Shown: positions 45,666-56,717 of the stretch, in pieces
Numbering within the stretch: the stretch's first letter is position 1
How the letters are laid out: every line of letters starts with the position of its first letter
Source: Tenebrio molitor
Lineage: Eukaryota; Arthropoda; Insecta; Coleoptera; Tenebrionidae
DNA length: 64,000 nucleotides
Direction: 5' to 3'
Assembly: GCF_963966145.1 (NCBI RefSeq)
Contig: NC_091051.1
Span: forward strand, 20,832,001-20,896,000
Translations under genes and position numbers: made by a program
Notes under the pieces: model-generated
Told to the model about the DNA's origin: nothing
The model's input: the letters and a program-made list of their open reading frames with translations, nothing else
Database searches by the model: none

Positions 45666-45957
45666 CAACAAAATGATCTAACTTTAATCTAGACTTGGAG
45701 ATGAACGAAAGTTAACCCAATTTTGTACAAGTGGCTCTAAGAGAGACAAAATGGTAAGTTATAAACGTATGAGAGTAAAAATTAACGGTAGAAAGAAATT
45801 AAATTCGCAATACAGGACAACTATGTTCAGTGTCAAGCCGTCAGCAACCGGAGGTTACTCCAGTTTTACCTTTTAAAAATAAAATTCAGTAGATAGGTAT
45901 TACCAATTTAAACCGTCCTTCTTAATCACCCTGTATTATACATTCTTGTAGATAATA
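45666..45957. other. Spacer between MITEs, no gene
   Basis: No repeat or reading frame recognised. CACCCTGTATTATAC near 45928 may be a stray transposon end. Confidence 0.45.
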
Positions 45958-45959
45958 TA

Positions 45960-46330
45960 CTATGGCGGCCAAAAAATTTTGGCCGTCACTTTCTTGACAT
46001 TCAAGTAAAGTATAAATCAACCTTTAGGAATCGTAACCCCACTTTCGATTCTTGTCATTTTGACAATCAATTTAAACTGTTTGAGGCTCAGATATTCCAA
46101 AAATCCGACATGAATAAACAAAATTAGAGCAATCGTACATTGATAACCTGAGGTAAACGTTCTGTGTAGTAGAAATGACAAAATAATTTTGAGTTTTGAA
46201 ATTTACCACCCAAAAAATAACGTACATAATCAAGACGGTAATCATGATAATCACAGTAAAGTACGGATTACAATTTTTTTTTTTTTTGAATTGTCAGACA
46301 ATGAGGGCCAAAATTTTTTGGCCGGCATAC
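45960..46330. mobile_element. TA-site MITE c, CTATGGCGGCC ends
   Basis: Starts CTATGGCGGCCAAAAAATTT, ends with an inverse differing by two bases; TA at 45958-45959 and 46331-46332. The right TA is also the left TA of the next element. 371 bp; a T16-type run sits near 46272. Confidence 0.85.
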
Positions 46331-46332
46331 TA

Positions 46333-47337
46333 CAGAGTGATCAACAAGGACTGAAGCTGTTGGCAACAATGACAACATGATAAAAATTTCAGTGAAGTTG
46401 GTAGCATTACATTTTCAGTTGTCAATTTTGACGGGCAAATTCAAACTTCTAAATCAAGTGTCATTTTTGTATCAATTTATTAATTAAAATGGTTTTTACA
46501 CTAGAGCAAGACATTTTTATTGGTATGGCGTACTTTCGGACTGGAAATTTTGATGCTGCTAACGGTTGGCAGTATTCCACGGAGCACGGACGATGCATTT
46601 CACCAATTTCAACAAATGTTTCCCGAGCCAGTTGTTACCTTAGTTGGGTTTAGGCAGCATTGCACGAGATTGGTGCAACGTTACCTTCAAACAGGTGATC
46701 TGAAAATGGCAAAACCTACAGGTAGAACATCTACACTCAGAGAAGATGTAGTCGAGAACGTTCGAGATAAAATGGAACAAAGCCTTCGAAACTCAATGCG
46801 AAAACTTTCACTCCAAAAGGGTGTGATTCTTATTTAAAACACACGCATCCAAAGTTCTTTGTTGGGCACGTTTAATGCAGGGCCTAATAATTCTTACCAT
46901 TCCTCCATTCCTTTTCCTTACTTTACAGGCTTGTCGTATGGAAGTTGCCTAACCATTTTAAAGAAGAAATAAAGTTCCACCCTTACAAATTTTCCCGGAT
47001 TCAATCCCTGCATCCCGCAGACTTTCAGCTCGAAAATAATAACGCATAAAACATGTTTCTGTTTCTCAGGAGAGGCATGCGGGCAGGGCCTGTCGCTTTT
47101 ATGAATATTGAAACAGTGGGCCATTTAATTAAGTATGGCCAATTACTTTTTATACTGTTTTTGGTCGTTTTGTAAGTATGTACGTTTTAAAACTACCAAC
47201 CCGTAACATAACCTAAATTTTGTGACATTCACAACTTGCAGCGGGTGCTAACACTGACGCACAAAAAAATTTTCATATTTTGGGAATATTTTGCTGTCAT
47301 TTGCTGCCAACAGCTTCAGTCCTTGTTGATCACGCTG
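46333..47337 (+). mobile_element. TA-site element d, CAGAGTGATCAACAAGG ends, broken transposase
   Basis: Starts CAGAGTGATCAACAAGGACT and ends with the inverse; TA at 46331-46332 and 47338-47339, both shared with neighbours. TIRs are about 33 bp (to TGTTGGCA). A 234-bp MITE with the same ends lies at 52563-52796. Confidence 0.88.
46489..46837 (+). pseudogene. DUF4817-type transposase N-terminus
   Basis: From an ATG at 46489 the frame reads MVFTLEQDIFIGMAYFRTGN and W.YS. After a frame change near 46580-46620 it continues FHQFQQMFPEPVVTLVGFRQ, CTRLVQRYLQTGDL and SLRNSMRKLSLQKGV. Together these are the two helix-turn-helix halves that insect mariner-type transposases use to hold their TIRs (F..FP ... 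F...V.R...TG ... R.LS...GV). The catalytic part never follows; sequence to 47337 is non-coding. It belongs to element d. Confidence 0.68.
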
Positions 47338-47339
47338 TA

Positions 47340-47745
47340 CTATTGGGGACAAAATACTTTGGTCGTCATTTTTCTGTCACTTCAAAACAAATTAATGTAA
47401 ACCAAGCCTTAACGTCAAGTCAATAGTGATGACAATTTCAAATTATTGACTTTTCTCTTGTCAAAAATATGGCACTTTCTACCATTCAAAAATTTAGAAT
47501 CATCTCCCTTGTTTCTGAGGGATTGTCCATGGGCCAAATTATCTTGTGGAAACCTTTTCAATTTTTCCTCCTACGAATATCTCCTTCAGTTGTCCATTTT
47601 TCGGTATTTAACATTTTGCAATGATGAGTTTGACAGTGACAGTGGTTGACAGTAGTAAAAAATAAGGTTAACCGTCCTAATGCTTGCTTTACAACTTTAT
47701 GCCAGTCAACTGACTTTGACGACCAAAGTAATTTGTCCACAATAG
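47340..47745. mobile_element. TA-site MITE e, CTATTG ends
   Basis: Starts CTATTGGGGACAAAATACTT and ends with an inverse near-copy; inner TTTGGTCGTCA in both arms. TA at 47338-47339 and 47746-47747, both shared with its neighbours. 406 bp, no gene. Confidence 0.85.
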
Positions 47746-47747
47746 TA

Positions 47748-48720
47748 CTATGGCGGACAAAAAATTTTGAACGACTTGTTATTCCTTTGACATATAAATG
47801 TAAAACTGGCTTTATGGTCAACTAACCTCATTTTTTATTTTTGCCTTTTTTGTCATGTCACCAGTGACAGATTAGTCAATCATAGATTAACACAAAAATT
47901 TTGGTGTGCCTATGTCGGCTCACGAATGGTGAACGTGGATGAATCTTTCGTCTTTGCCGCCGAAATTGCGAAAGTTGCTGCAGCCCCTAGACTATTGAGT
48001 GGTGTAGAATGTAGATACGTACCTATCTAGTTCTTAGAGGTTTAGCATCAACACAAAATCAGGAATGTCTTCATCATAGATGAAATCAAATTTAGTTCTA
48101 TTTACGTCAAGACAGAAAGACCCAACAGGTTGTATTTTGATACGCAAATATCAAAAAATTCAAAGTACAGATCAATCCACAATACTAACAAATTATAACA
48201 TGTATTTATTAAACATAAAATTAAAAGTTTAAAATAAAAAAACTTTACAACTAAAACTGAAGAAGTCAATATTTGATCATTGTCCCATTTTGTTGTACAA
48301 CCAAGAGCAATCTATTCCTCATGGACAGGCACAGATTTCGATGATAGTTCGGGGGTGCCGCGTTCTGTTCCACGGAAGACACCCGCCTTCTTCCAGAACC
48401 TGGACGCCGAACCACCGTCCCAGTGTGTTCCCACTTCCGCATAATGGCATGGATAGTGCCCTTCGATAACCCTAAATTCGTCGAAATTTGCCCATACGAC
48501 ATACCCCTCTGGTGAAGGGTTACTATTTTGGCTTTAGTAAATTCAGATACGGCTGGCATTGTATCACTAAATTATTATTATAAACTTGAGAGACGTTTAC
48601 TTCAAACTGTCAATTTTTCGACTTAATTTATAAACGTCATAATAACAGTAAAGGGCAGCTTACATTGACATTTTTTGATATGCCAAAATTTGATCGTTCA
48701 AAATTTTTTGTCCGCCATAG
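47748..48720 (-). mobile_element. TA-site Tc1-like element f, deleted
   Basis: Starts CTATGGCGGACAAAAAATTT (then TGAACGA) and ends with the inverse; TA at 47746-47747 and 48721-48722. TIRs about 29 bp. 973 bp, with a broken Tc1-type transposase gene on the minus strand. Confidence 0.88.
48266..48559 (-). pseudogene. Tc1-like transposase: HTH joined to C-terminus, core lost
   Basis: An open 97-codon frame from an ATG at 48559. Residues 1-50 are a Tc1/Tc3 helix-turn-helix: SEFTKAKIVTLHQRGMSYGQ, ISTNLGLSKGTIHAIMRKW, then the GRPR-like RRPGSGRRR box. After NAAPP the frame runs straight into LCLSMRNRLLLVVQQNGTM and IKY-stop, which resembles the last residues of Tc1 transposases (SM..R...V...G...Y). 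The DDE core, about 200 residues, is cleanly gone and the frame remains open. It could be translated as a small DNA-binding protein specific for its own ends; that is inference. Confidence 0.75.
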
Positions 48721-48722
48721 TA

Positions 48723-50130
48723 CATATCCAGTAAGATAATCATAATAACTACTACCACGTTTGTAACCTATCAAATATATATTTTTTGTTTAAAGTTAAA
48801 ACTATTTTCAAACAGAAGTTAAAAATGCATTATAATTTATTAAGTACAAAAATTAAAATAACTTTGTTGGTACCGAAGTTTAAATTAGGCGGTTCGCCCT
48901 CTTGTTTTGTCGATTAGCTACTAGAGGCGCTGCCCTATTCCCCTTCTTCTTCTTAGTCAGTCTCTGTTCGTTAACTGTTTCCTTTAACATGTGGCTTTTG
49001 AGAAAGTAACCCTGAGGAAGATTGGAAGTGGTGTACGGGGTGAGTATTCTTATTTATTTATCGAATTATTTTCGCATTTATTGAAAATGAAATGTAGTTC
49101 TTATAATTACAGATATTTTAAAATTCACTGTTGCATACGAGTATATTAGATATTTGGTTAGGTACCTTTTCTTTCACAGCGTGGTGCACGTTTGGTTAAA
49201 CAACGAATTTATGTTCCAGATGTGCCAGATCCAGTTCCAGGATCGCGTTATTTATTAATATTGTAAGAAGACATTCGGAGGCGTCCGACAACGATGAGGA
49301 ATCCCACAGTTAACGTGGAATTTTGATGCGAATCGAAAAGGACCTCCCCGAATGCAGATAATCAGTCAATCCTAAAATTGCATGTAAGTACATACTACCC
49401 CTTTACCAAGCATATAATTGATATTTAACAAAACAGCTGTAAGTTTAGTAATATTTGATGATTGAGATTCGAGAGTAACAATAAAATGTGGTCACCCTGA
49501 CTTAAAGCTATTTTGTAAGTAATTTATGTTGATTTAACAGTTTGGTCAACGCCAAATCTGTAAAATGCGTTTCAAACATCGATTCTAACTAAAATAAGCG
49601 GTCACTTTTTGCCGAAAATTTATCAAAAATTCGATCGTGTTCACTTAAAAACACTGGCACGTGTTCTTGAACATGCAATATTGTTGAAGGTTTCTTCTAG
49701 TTTTTTATTTAATTCCCCAGCTGCAGCGTTTTGTATTTTCATTTTTTGAGGGATACTTAAAGTAGAATTATGTCATAAATTTGCAATATAATATTTTCCA
49801 ATAGATGTGTTAACTCGGGGTTACTACAACAGTGGTCTACCCCAAATAGAATACAATTTCACATTAGCATAAATTGCTTGTCGAAAAATATTAACGAAAC
49901 TTATTATCTCTCAAATTTGAAAATTATACAATCCTGTACACATCAAATAACAATCAACAACACATTTGTCGAAAATGCACGTTACTAGGTGTCGAATTTT
50001 GATCTAGGGAAATTGTAAAGTTAGGTTACTTTTTTTAATTCTTCCACACCGTATTAAGGTAATTTTTGATTTTTTTTTTGAGGACATTTTCTTTCGCCAT
50101 ATTATATTATAGTTATTTTTGTTACAAGTA
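48723..50130. other. No coding gene; exon-like repeat
   Basis: Contains the repeat at 49183-49340. Around it lie GT-AG signals for a candidate intron at 49040-49179 (GTGAGTATT; TTTCTTTCACAG) and a strong donor GTAAGTAC at 49384. No matching reading frame, so this could be untranslated exons or chance. Confidence 0.4.
49183..49340 (+). repeat. Dispersed repeat; partner at 31666-31818
   Basis: Same landmarks as the 31.7-kb copy (AACAACGAATTTATGTTC, GAGGCGTCCGACAACGATGA, AATTTTGATG). Direct orientation. No coding sequence. Confidence 0.7.
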
Positions 50131-50228
50131 CTATCGGATAGCAAAGAAAACTGGTACAGTATGTTACTCATTCAGTTTGGAAGTGTCTACAGTAACATAC
50201 TGTGCCAGTTTTTTTTGCTATCCGATAG
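50131..50228. mobile_element. 98-bp hairpin MITE, CTATCGG ends
   Basis: Two nearly perfect 40-bp arms (CTATCGGATAGCAAAGAAAA ... ACAGTATGTTAC) around a loop of about 20 bases; TA at 50129-50130 and 50229-50230. It shares the terminal CTATCGG with the 906-bp element at 15542-16447. Confidence 0.82.
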
Positions 50229-50230
50229 TA

Positions 50231-51149
50231 CCTAAAATACAGTTTTTGCGGTCGAATCGTTGGTGTTTGAATAGCAGATGAGTCCGCAAAAACTTTTTAG
50301 GTACGTGTTACAAACAACATTTTTTTGTTAATACTCTCAAACCTCTTATGTATGATTAATGTGATCAGAGCAAATATTTCTCGAAAAGAGTGAACTTTTA
50401 ATTACCATGCCAACTTTTAATATTAATTACTATGTCACCATAGTAACCAGATTGTTGTATTGAACCATTATGTTTTATTTACCTAAATCATCCGGCAACT
50501 TTTTGTGATTGAGTCCGGAAAAGACTCATTTTAGGGACTCAAATGAGTTGGTAAAAGAGCAATTTTTGGGAGCGTATACAAAAAAAATCTATTTTTTTTG
50601 ACATGCGTCAACTTGGCAATACATATTAACTGTCGTTTCATTTATGCGCCTATACAGGAGTACTAGGCAAAATTGGGGAAAAATGGTACAAACGGGCATT
50701 CATTGTCACCCCATCTTTTTATTTTTGAAAAGGCGGTCGATGTGTCTACATATTCCTAATATCTAATCGTATATCAGTTGTGCTATTCTAACCGATCTTA
50801 AAAAATTTCTTTAAAACTGGAATCCACATAGCGCCCTCGAAAATAAGATTTTTATATTGAAATTACATTCAATCTGTAACTGTTTATGTTACCTATTGAG
50901 CTACATTTGTATATTTTTGTTTAAGATATTTTTTAACCAAAATTAGAATTTATAGATAACTTATTGTAAAATAAAATAGGCAATTCGATAGGAGTTTTGT
51001 ATTGACACTTTATGATTTATGATAGTCTCAGCAGGTAATAAGTGAAACGACCCTTCCAAATGTTTGTGATATGTGAAGCAGGTAAACAAAAGTAAAACAG
51101 TAGAGAATATCCCCAGTCGGTCAGTTTGGCCAAACTACCTGCGTGGAGT
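50231..51149. other. No gene seen
   Basis: AT-rich DNA without recognised coding motifs, inverted repeats or matches to other parts of the window. Confidence 0.5.
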
Positions 51150-51317
51150 ATAAAGAGTGTTTTTTTTTTTAATTTGGCACGGAAGTAGGCGTTGGCGGAG
51201 TTCCGCGATTTTACTGTTTGGCGGTCAAAATTGCTGTCAGCTTCGGAATGAAACTGACGAAATGCTGAATCGCTTGGTTCCCGTTTTTGGCGGTAACCGC
51301 GTCGACGAGGGCGGCGC

Positions 51318-51690
51318 TTAGGCCATCGAATTTTTCAGTTGTCGCGAACGTTTTGCCGGTTTTGAGTGCCGATGATCGGGGCCCGATTTTTGTTGTCGCG
51401 GTTTTGTCTTCGGTCCGCTCTGATTATACCTTATGGGTGGTTTCAGAGACCGATTTCGATTTTTGAGGGCGCGGCTTCGGTACGACGCGATTTTCGGTTG
51501 AGGAAATTTACAACAGCCACAGTAGCTGGCTTTATGATTTCCTCCGCAATTTGCGCAGATTGCCGGCGATTCCTTGCTTTTTTGGCAGGAGTTTGACGGA
51601 TGGTCTTTTCTACATTTCACGGGGCGCGGCGCGGTAATTTCGTTGTGAGTGATGAAACCACTGGCAATTATGGCAGTGGCTCACCCAACC
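51318..51690 (-). pseudogene. Jockey-type ORF1 (gag-like) zinc-knuckle fragment
   Basis: On the minus strand the frame begins near 51690 with CHNCQWFHHSQRNYRAAPRE, changes frame near 51620, and continues KCRKDHPSNSCQKSKESPAI and CANCGGNHKASYCGC. Three CCHC-like knuckles of this exact kind (C..C..FGHS...C, KC..DH....C, CANCGGNH.ASY.GC) end the ORF1 protein of jockey-like elements, which binds element RNA. A basic Arg/Lys-rich tail follows to 51318. No ORF2 is attached; sequence to about 51150 is GC-richer and may belong to it. Not obviously the same element as 4781-5967. Confidence 0.72.
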
Positions 51691-52562
51691 GTTTCTTCGT
51701 GGTTTCTCAATTACAATTTTACCGTTTTAATTTTTTTACGTTACAGTTGCAAATTCTGCAGAATTTCATATATGCATGAAAAATATATACTAAAGCACTA
51801 TCATAATAACAAGTACTAACCTTGATTTACTATATCCATAGTGTTATAACCAAATAAAATAACCAAAGACGTCGTATCAACACTTATAACGCAGCGAAAG
51901 AACATAAGCACATACAACCGAAAGCGACAAATACGAAAGTTTGACGACCTGTAACTTGCCCATTTAAGGGTGCCCATCAGCCAATGAAAATATCTATTTC
52001 GTAACTATACAACCAACCATACAACACCTGCTGACCGTTTTACGACAGGCACTACCATGCAGTGCTAATAATGAGGGGATGAGTAATTTGTTACCTCCTA
52101 GTGTGAAGAGGAGCACTTCGCCCAAAGGAGACTACCTGCTACTCTCTGCCCTGTTTCTAAATCCCCAGCCGCTTTACGAAATTTCCGTGGGATTCCCAAG
52201 AATATGATTTAAATTTATAAGTAGGAAAATAAAAATTTTGAAATTATAAATCAGTTTATTTTCATAATTAAATAAATATACATTATTTTTGGCTCTGTAA
52301 TTATGTTTTGTAAATAGTGACATGCAGGTAAACACCGTACTTTACATTACGAGTTCCAAAACAACACAGTGCAGATTAATTCCCGCCAGTAGTAATCTTA
52401 CGCATATGATACTCGTATTGTTGCTTGCCCTGCGCGAACCTTGATTATAATTTTTTAGTTTTGTTGTCCGTTTCGGCATTGTTGATTTCAAAAGCACTGT
52501 TACGTTTTTTTAGTGCTTAAATTAAAGTAATTAACTAATTCTTATTTGCTTTTGTCTTTGTA
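51691..52562. other. No gene seen
   Basis: AT-rich sequence with no recognised reading frame or repeat partner in the window. Confidence 0.5.
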
Positions 52563-52796
52563 CAGCGTGATCAACAATGACTGAGTCTGTTGGCAATGAA
52601 ACAATTGAAAAGTACTGTTTTTTTTTTGTCTCGTAATTCGCACTGGCTGAATTTTTTTAACTTGAGACGACATTAAAAACATTTTTGGTTATGCTGGTTA
52701 TGTTTATGCTCTTATAAAAATGAACCTTTGATGGCAAATTTCAAATTTGCCAAATTTCATTGTTACCAACAGACTCAGTCATTCTTGATCACACTG
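52563..52796. mobile_element. MITE of the 46333 family (CAGCGTGATCAACAA ends)
   Basis: 234 bp, TA at 52561-52562 and 52797-52798. Ends CAGCGTGATCAACAATGACT and inverse, sharing GTGATCAACAA.GACTGA and TGTTGGCA with element d. Interior non-coding: a short non-autonomous relative of d. Confidence 0.85.
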
Positions 52797-52798
52797 TA

Positions 52799-53827
52799 TT
52801 TTCATAAAGTAAAGATTTATTGGCGATAACCTACAATGGATCATGGATCTATCATAAATGTTACTTTTGTAATGTAACTAAATTAAACGTGCTTTTATAC
52901 ATGCACAGCTCACTTGATGAACATTTATATAAAATAAATTATAGGCATAATACATCCATGTTTGATTTTTTTCAAGTTCAATAGATTTCCACATCACCTA
53001 ATGAGGTACTATTGGCAATGCGTTGACCTATAAGGGGGTCTCGCCAATAGCCATACTAAAAAAAAAAAACTATTTGGTATGTACACATATTTAAACAAAC
53101 AATAAAAAATCAAACATGAATAACTGAATATACTGTCGCGTTATAAAAAATTGAAAGTCGAAACCATATTCTGCGTAATTCTTTCAATAAACTATATAGC
53201 AAAAAATCCAAAGGCAGACATAAATATTAAAAACTTCTTACGTACAAATATTTAAAAATTTAGAACAGCAATTTCATTCATGCAAAAGCTGAAAATTTGA
53301 GAAACGATATTTTAAATGCATCAAATCATCTTGGGAGTGTGCTAGATAATTTTTAATAAAAGCAGTGACCAGTTAAGAGGAATTGTTTATGATAATTTTG
53401 TAAACAGTACTTTATTTGAGACATTTGTGTAAAGTTTAAAGACTTAGAGTTTTAAATAATGGTAATATAGAAAAATAAAAAATGGAATATAGTAAGAAAG
53501 TAAATAAATTCATGAAAACAGAAAGCTGACGTCTCGAAAAAAAACTCAAGGACACAATTAAAATCCTGAATGGTATAGAGAACGATCAATTCGACTTACG
53601 GATAGTAAATTTGGAAAGGAAAAAAGAAAATAAATTTGGATTTAAAATATGGTATAAATAAAAAAAGGCAATAGAATGTGAAATTATGGAAAATCACTTT
53701 GAAAAATTTTGTTTTCGGGCTTTACTTTCGAAATTAGTGGATCCTAGACATCAAAGAGGACAACCGATTAGAAAAATGCTAAAAAAAGAGTTATAATTGA
53801 AAATAATTTTAATATAAAAATATTTCA
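52799..53827. other. No clear gene; possible YqaJ-protein scrap
   Basis: At 53686-53796 (plus) a 36-codon frame reads ALLSKLVDPRHQRGQPIRK, faintly like the closing 'LLDSRYNRNMAIRD' of the adjacent YqaJ proteins but on the opposite strand. Too short to call. The rest shows nothing. Confidence 0.3.
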
Positions 53828-56381
53828 TTATAAATCTTTATATTTAATATCTCTTATAGCCATATTTCTATTGTATCTTGAATCTAATAATTCAAATAAG
53901 TATGCAGATGAATAAAATCTTTCCAATTTTCCGACCATTTGATTTTCCCAAAATTGTTTATTTCTCTTAATGATTTCGCAATTGTAATCTTTAAAAGTAT
54001 AAATGAAAAAATAGCAACATTCCCGATTTGTTATTTCCAAGAGACCTTGAATTTGGTACATGTAATTATGATAATCTTTGAGCTTTACTTTATTATTTTC
54101 AATGTAACAGTAATCAATTATTTTCTTTTTTACTGCATCTTCTACTTCCATATTTCGAGCAGCGTACGGACTTTTTATTTCCAAAATGGCATCTTGGTCG
54201 ATAAGACCATCTGGAGAGGCAGCCAAAAATTTATGTTGTGGGTGAATGAACATCCCACATTCTTCAACATGTAAACTGTACATACTTTCAAAAAGTTCCC
54301 GAGCCGTTGTTTCATGAACAATACCATGTTGCAATGGTGCGCTACGTTTGATATTTGTACTATAAATTAAATTTTTTACCGTCGATGCAGTCGGAAGTGG
54401 TTGGTCGAAGCTTGCAAATTTTTCCAAAATTGCTAGAGGTTAATCGGTACATCCGTTCTTGAAGCCATTTTGGATTTACAGATTGTCCCCGAGTATTTTG
54501 TTCAATTTCTTTGCAATTGGCATTTTCAATATTAATCAAAAACTCATTTTTAATTACTTCAAATTCATCTACACTGAAATCTTCAACTGTATGTGTACCG
54601 TAATCACTATCAGCTTGATAAATAATTTTCTGTTTGCGTAAACATTTTTTTTTAGAACGTTTATTTTTCAAACAAAATTTTTCCGTAAAACTTCCAACGT
54701 TTCCCAATTTTTTTTTAACTTCATAGACAAATGGACGATTATTGTTAAAATTTGCGACACCTGCGATAGTTCTATTTTGGTAAGATCCCCCTTTAGAAAA
54801 ATGTACTCTTTTCCCTCCAGTCAATTTATTAACAACAGTATTATAACATTCTGCCATATTCGTGTCAACATCGTGTAATAAACTGGATGCATTATTAGCT
54901 ACTCTTGTTAAATGTCTATTAAAATCTGAGAAAACCTCACTATTTTTAAAAACTATCCATAAATTTTCTTCGTCAGTTTTTGGGCCATTACAGAAATATG
55001 ACGGACATTGATCGTGACAACCAAAAATATGTTTTGGTCCATTCAAAATATCATTTTTCAAGCTGGATATTTTTTCACCAGAAGACTTATTCTCGTTTTT
55101 TCTGAATTTAACAGCACTAATTGTTCCTGTCCGGAACCGCAAAACATGACGAAATAGACACCGTATTTTCGGACTAAGTTTTGTACATTTTGCAAATTCT
55201 TTGATTTTATTACAATAATTGCGTAAAATATGGTTTCTGCATTCAATTTTTTCTACATAAAAATTGGGTCCGTATGGCTTGATATTTTTTATTTTATTGT
55301 ATACACTACTATCCCCATCTCCTACCAATTTCTTGTATTTCAAGCCATGCATATCAACAGAAGATAGAAAACCTTCTACAATAATTTGAGCCTCCATCGC
55401 AGTCGATGTATCATCCCAATTTTTATGACACGTATGTTGAGGAATGTCCATTTTGCGAGCGAGATATTTTTCGCAAAATTGACAATATTTATTTTTTATG
55501 CCAATGTACAATATTTTTTTCGTTCTCATACCAATTATGCATGCGACACCAGAAGAAGCATTGTAATTGGTCTTGTAAGACCTCTTACACCATGCTCCAT
55601 CAACAATTACAGAAATGTACGGGATACCATCAACATCCAGGTCTCCTGCTTCTACAGCCAAAGCTCTTTCTTGTTTACCTGCCTCTATAATTGAGTCATG
55701 TGTGCATTGATTAATTACGCCAGACAAAGATTTTTCATGCGATGAAAATGTATTAGGAGATATTGCCGGTACGTCGAGAGACGCGCACAATTCTGTGAAT
55801 TGAGAATATCCTATTCCGACTGCCAAGGAGCCACAGACGGCAGCTTTATTGATACTGACATTTGAATCAGCTTCTGTTGCAACAGTATTTGATACATTAC
55901 ACACTTTGCATTTAGTTACGAAAATATTTTTCAGTCCGTACCTTGTTTCTGACAAAATTTCAATATCAAAAAAGCTGCAGCCAAACCCATCATGCTTTAG
56001 GTTTTTTAAACTTGTTAAAAAATATTGTATATCTACCACACGGCGACCCTGTATTCCAAAATCTTGATGCTTTGGATCTTCTGTGACAATGTTCAATTCC
56101 GGCAAATTATCTGTAGCTTCCATCTGGAGCTGTTCGTTTACGTCCTCGCAAACAACGGGCTCAGTGTCTGCTACGATCTGATTTGATCTAAAAAAGCATA
56201 AGAATAAAAAATAAAATGCAGATTGCAAGTGTCGTACAGTTGCGAAAAGTAAGACAGAGTAAAATTGAAAAAGAAATTATATTCATTATATTTACCTCTT
56301 ATTACGTATTGCCTTCATTCTACGTTTTATACTTTTCCGGTAACCGTTTGTAGAAATCTTATTCTTGCCATGGACACACAT
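53828..56381 (-). pseudogene. Mutator-like transposase fused to YqaJ-type nuclease
   Basis: Start: ATG at 56381 (MCVHGKNKISTNGYRKSIKR). A GT-AG intron at 56188-56295 (108 bp) joins in phase to RSNQIVADTEP. The transposase domain shows GIQGRRVVDIQYF, ISVIVDGAWCKRSYKTNYNA (acidic DGAW), IGIKNKYCQFC, KNWDDTSTAMEAQIIVEGFL, KKLVGDGDSSVYNKIK and the C/H-rich CHDQCPSYFC. Then comes a basic linker and NPKWLQERMYRLTSSNFGKI, the entrance of the YqaJ/lambda-exonuclease fold, with catalytic-type motifs LAASPDGLID and ILEIKSPYAA, and YMYQIQGLLEIT. One base is out of register at about 54388-54392, between NFGKICKLRPTTS and TASTVKNLIYS. The end is SRYNRNMAIRDIKYKDL at 53828. The full product would be about 820 residues. 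Transposase-plus-YqaJ fusions occur in arthropod Mutator-like genes; whether the nuclease takes part in transposition is not known to me. Confidence 0.78.
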
Positions 56382-56717
56382 TTTTAAAACGCACTCAGAT
56401 AATAACTCAACTTCTAGGACTAGGACGCAGTCAAAATAAATAGAAATATGTATAAACAAACACAGCAATTCAAGATTGTACCTGAAACGGGGATGAATAA
56501 CGGTGTCGTCCAATAATGATCCTTTAGCTAGCCGAAACAGCCAGGGGGCAGGTAATTTGGACACGGCAGATTAGGAAAACTTCCGAGAAGAATTATATAT
56601 TTGGGATTTTGTGATCTTATAAAGAGCGATCAAATTAATTTGTAATCAAGCTATCCATGAATCCGAAATCGTATGTCGATACTGGAACTCCACGCGCCAA
56701 TAAACACAGGTTACATA
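56382..56717. other. 5' flank of the MULE gene, half MITE
   Basis: Bases 56625-56716 are half of the GATCAAATTAATTTG MITE of 29408-29556, as far as AACACAGGTTA. It is then interrupted at a TA (56716-56717) by the next element. Promoter signals are not distinct. Confidence 0.5.
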
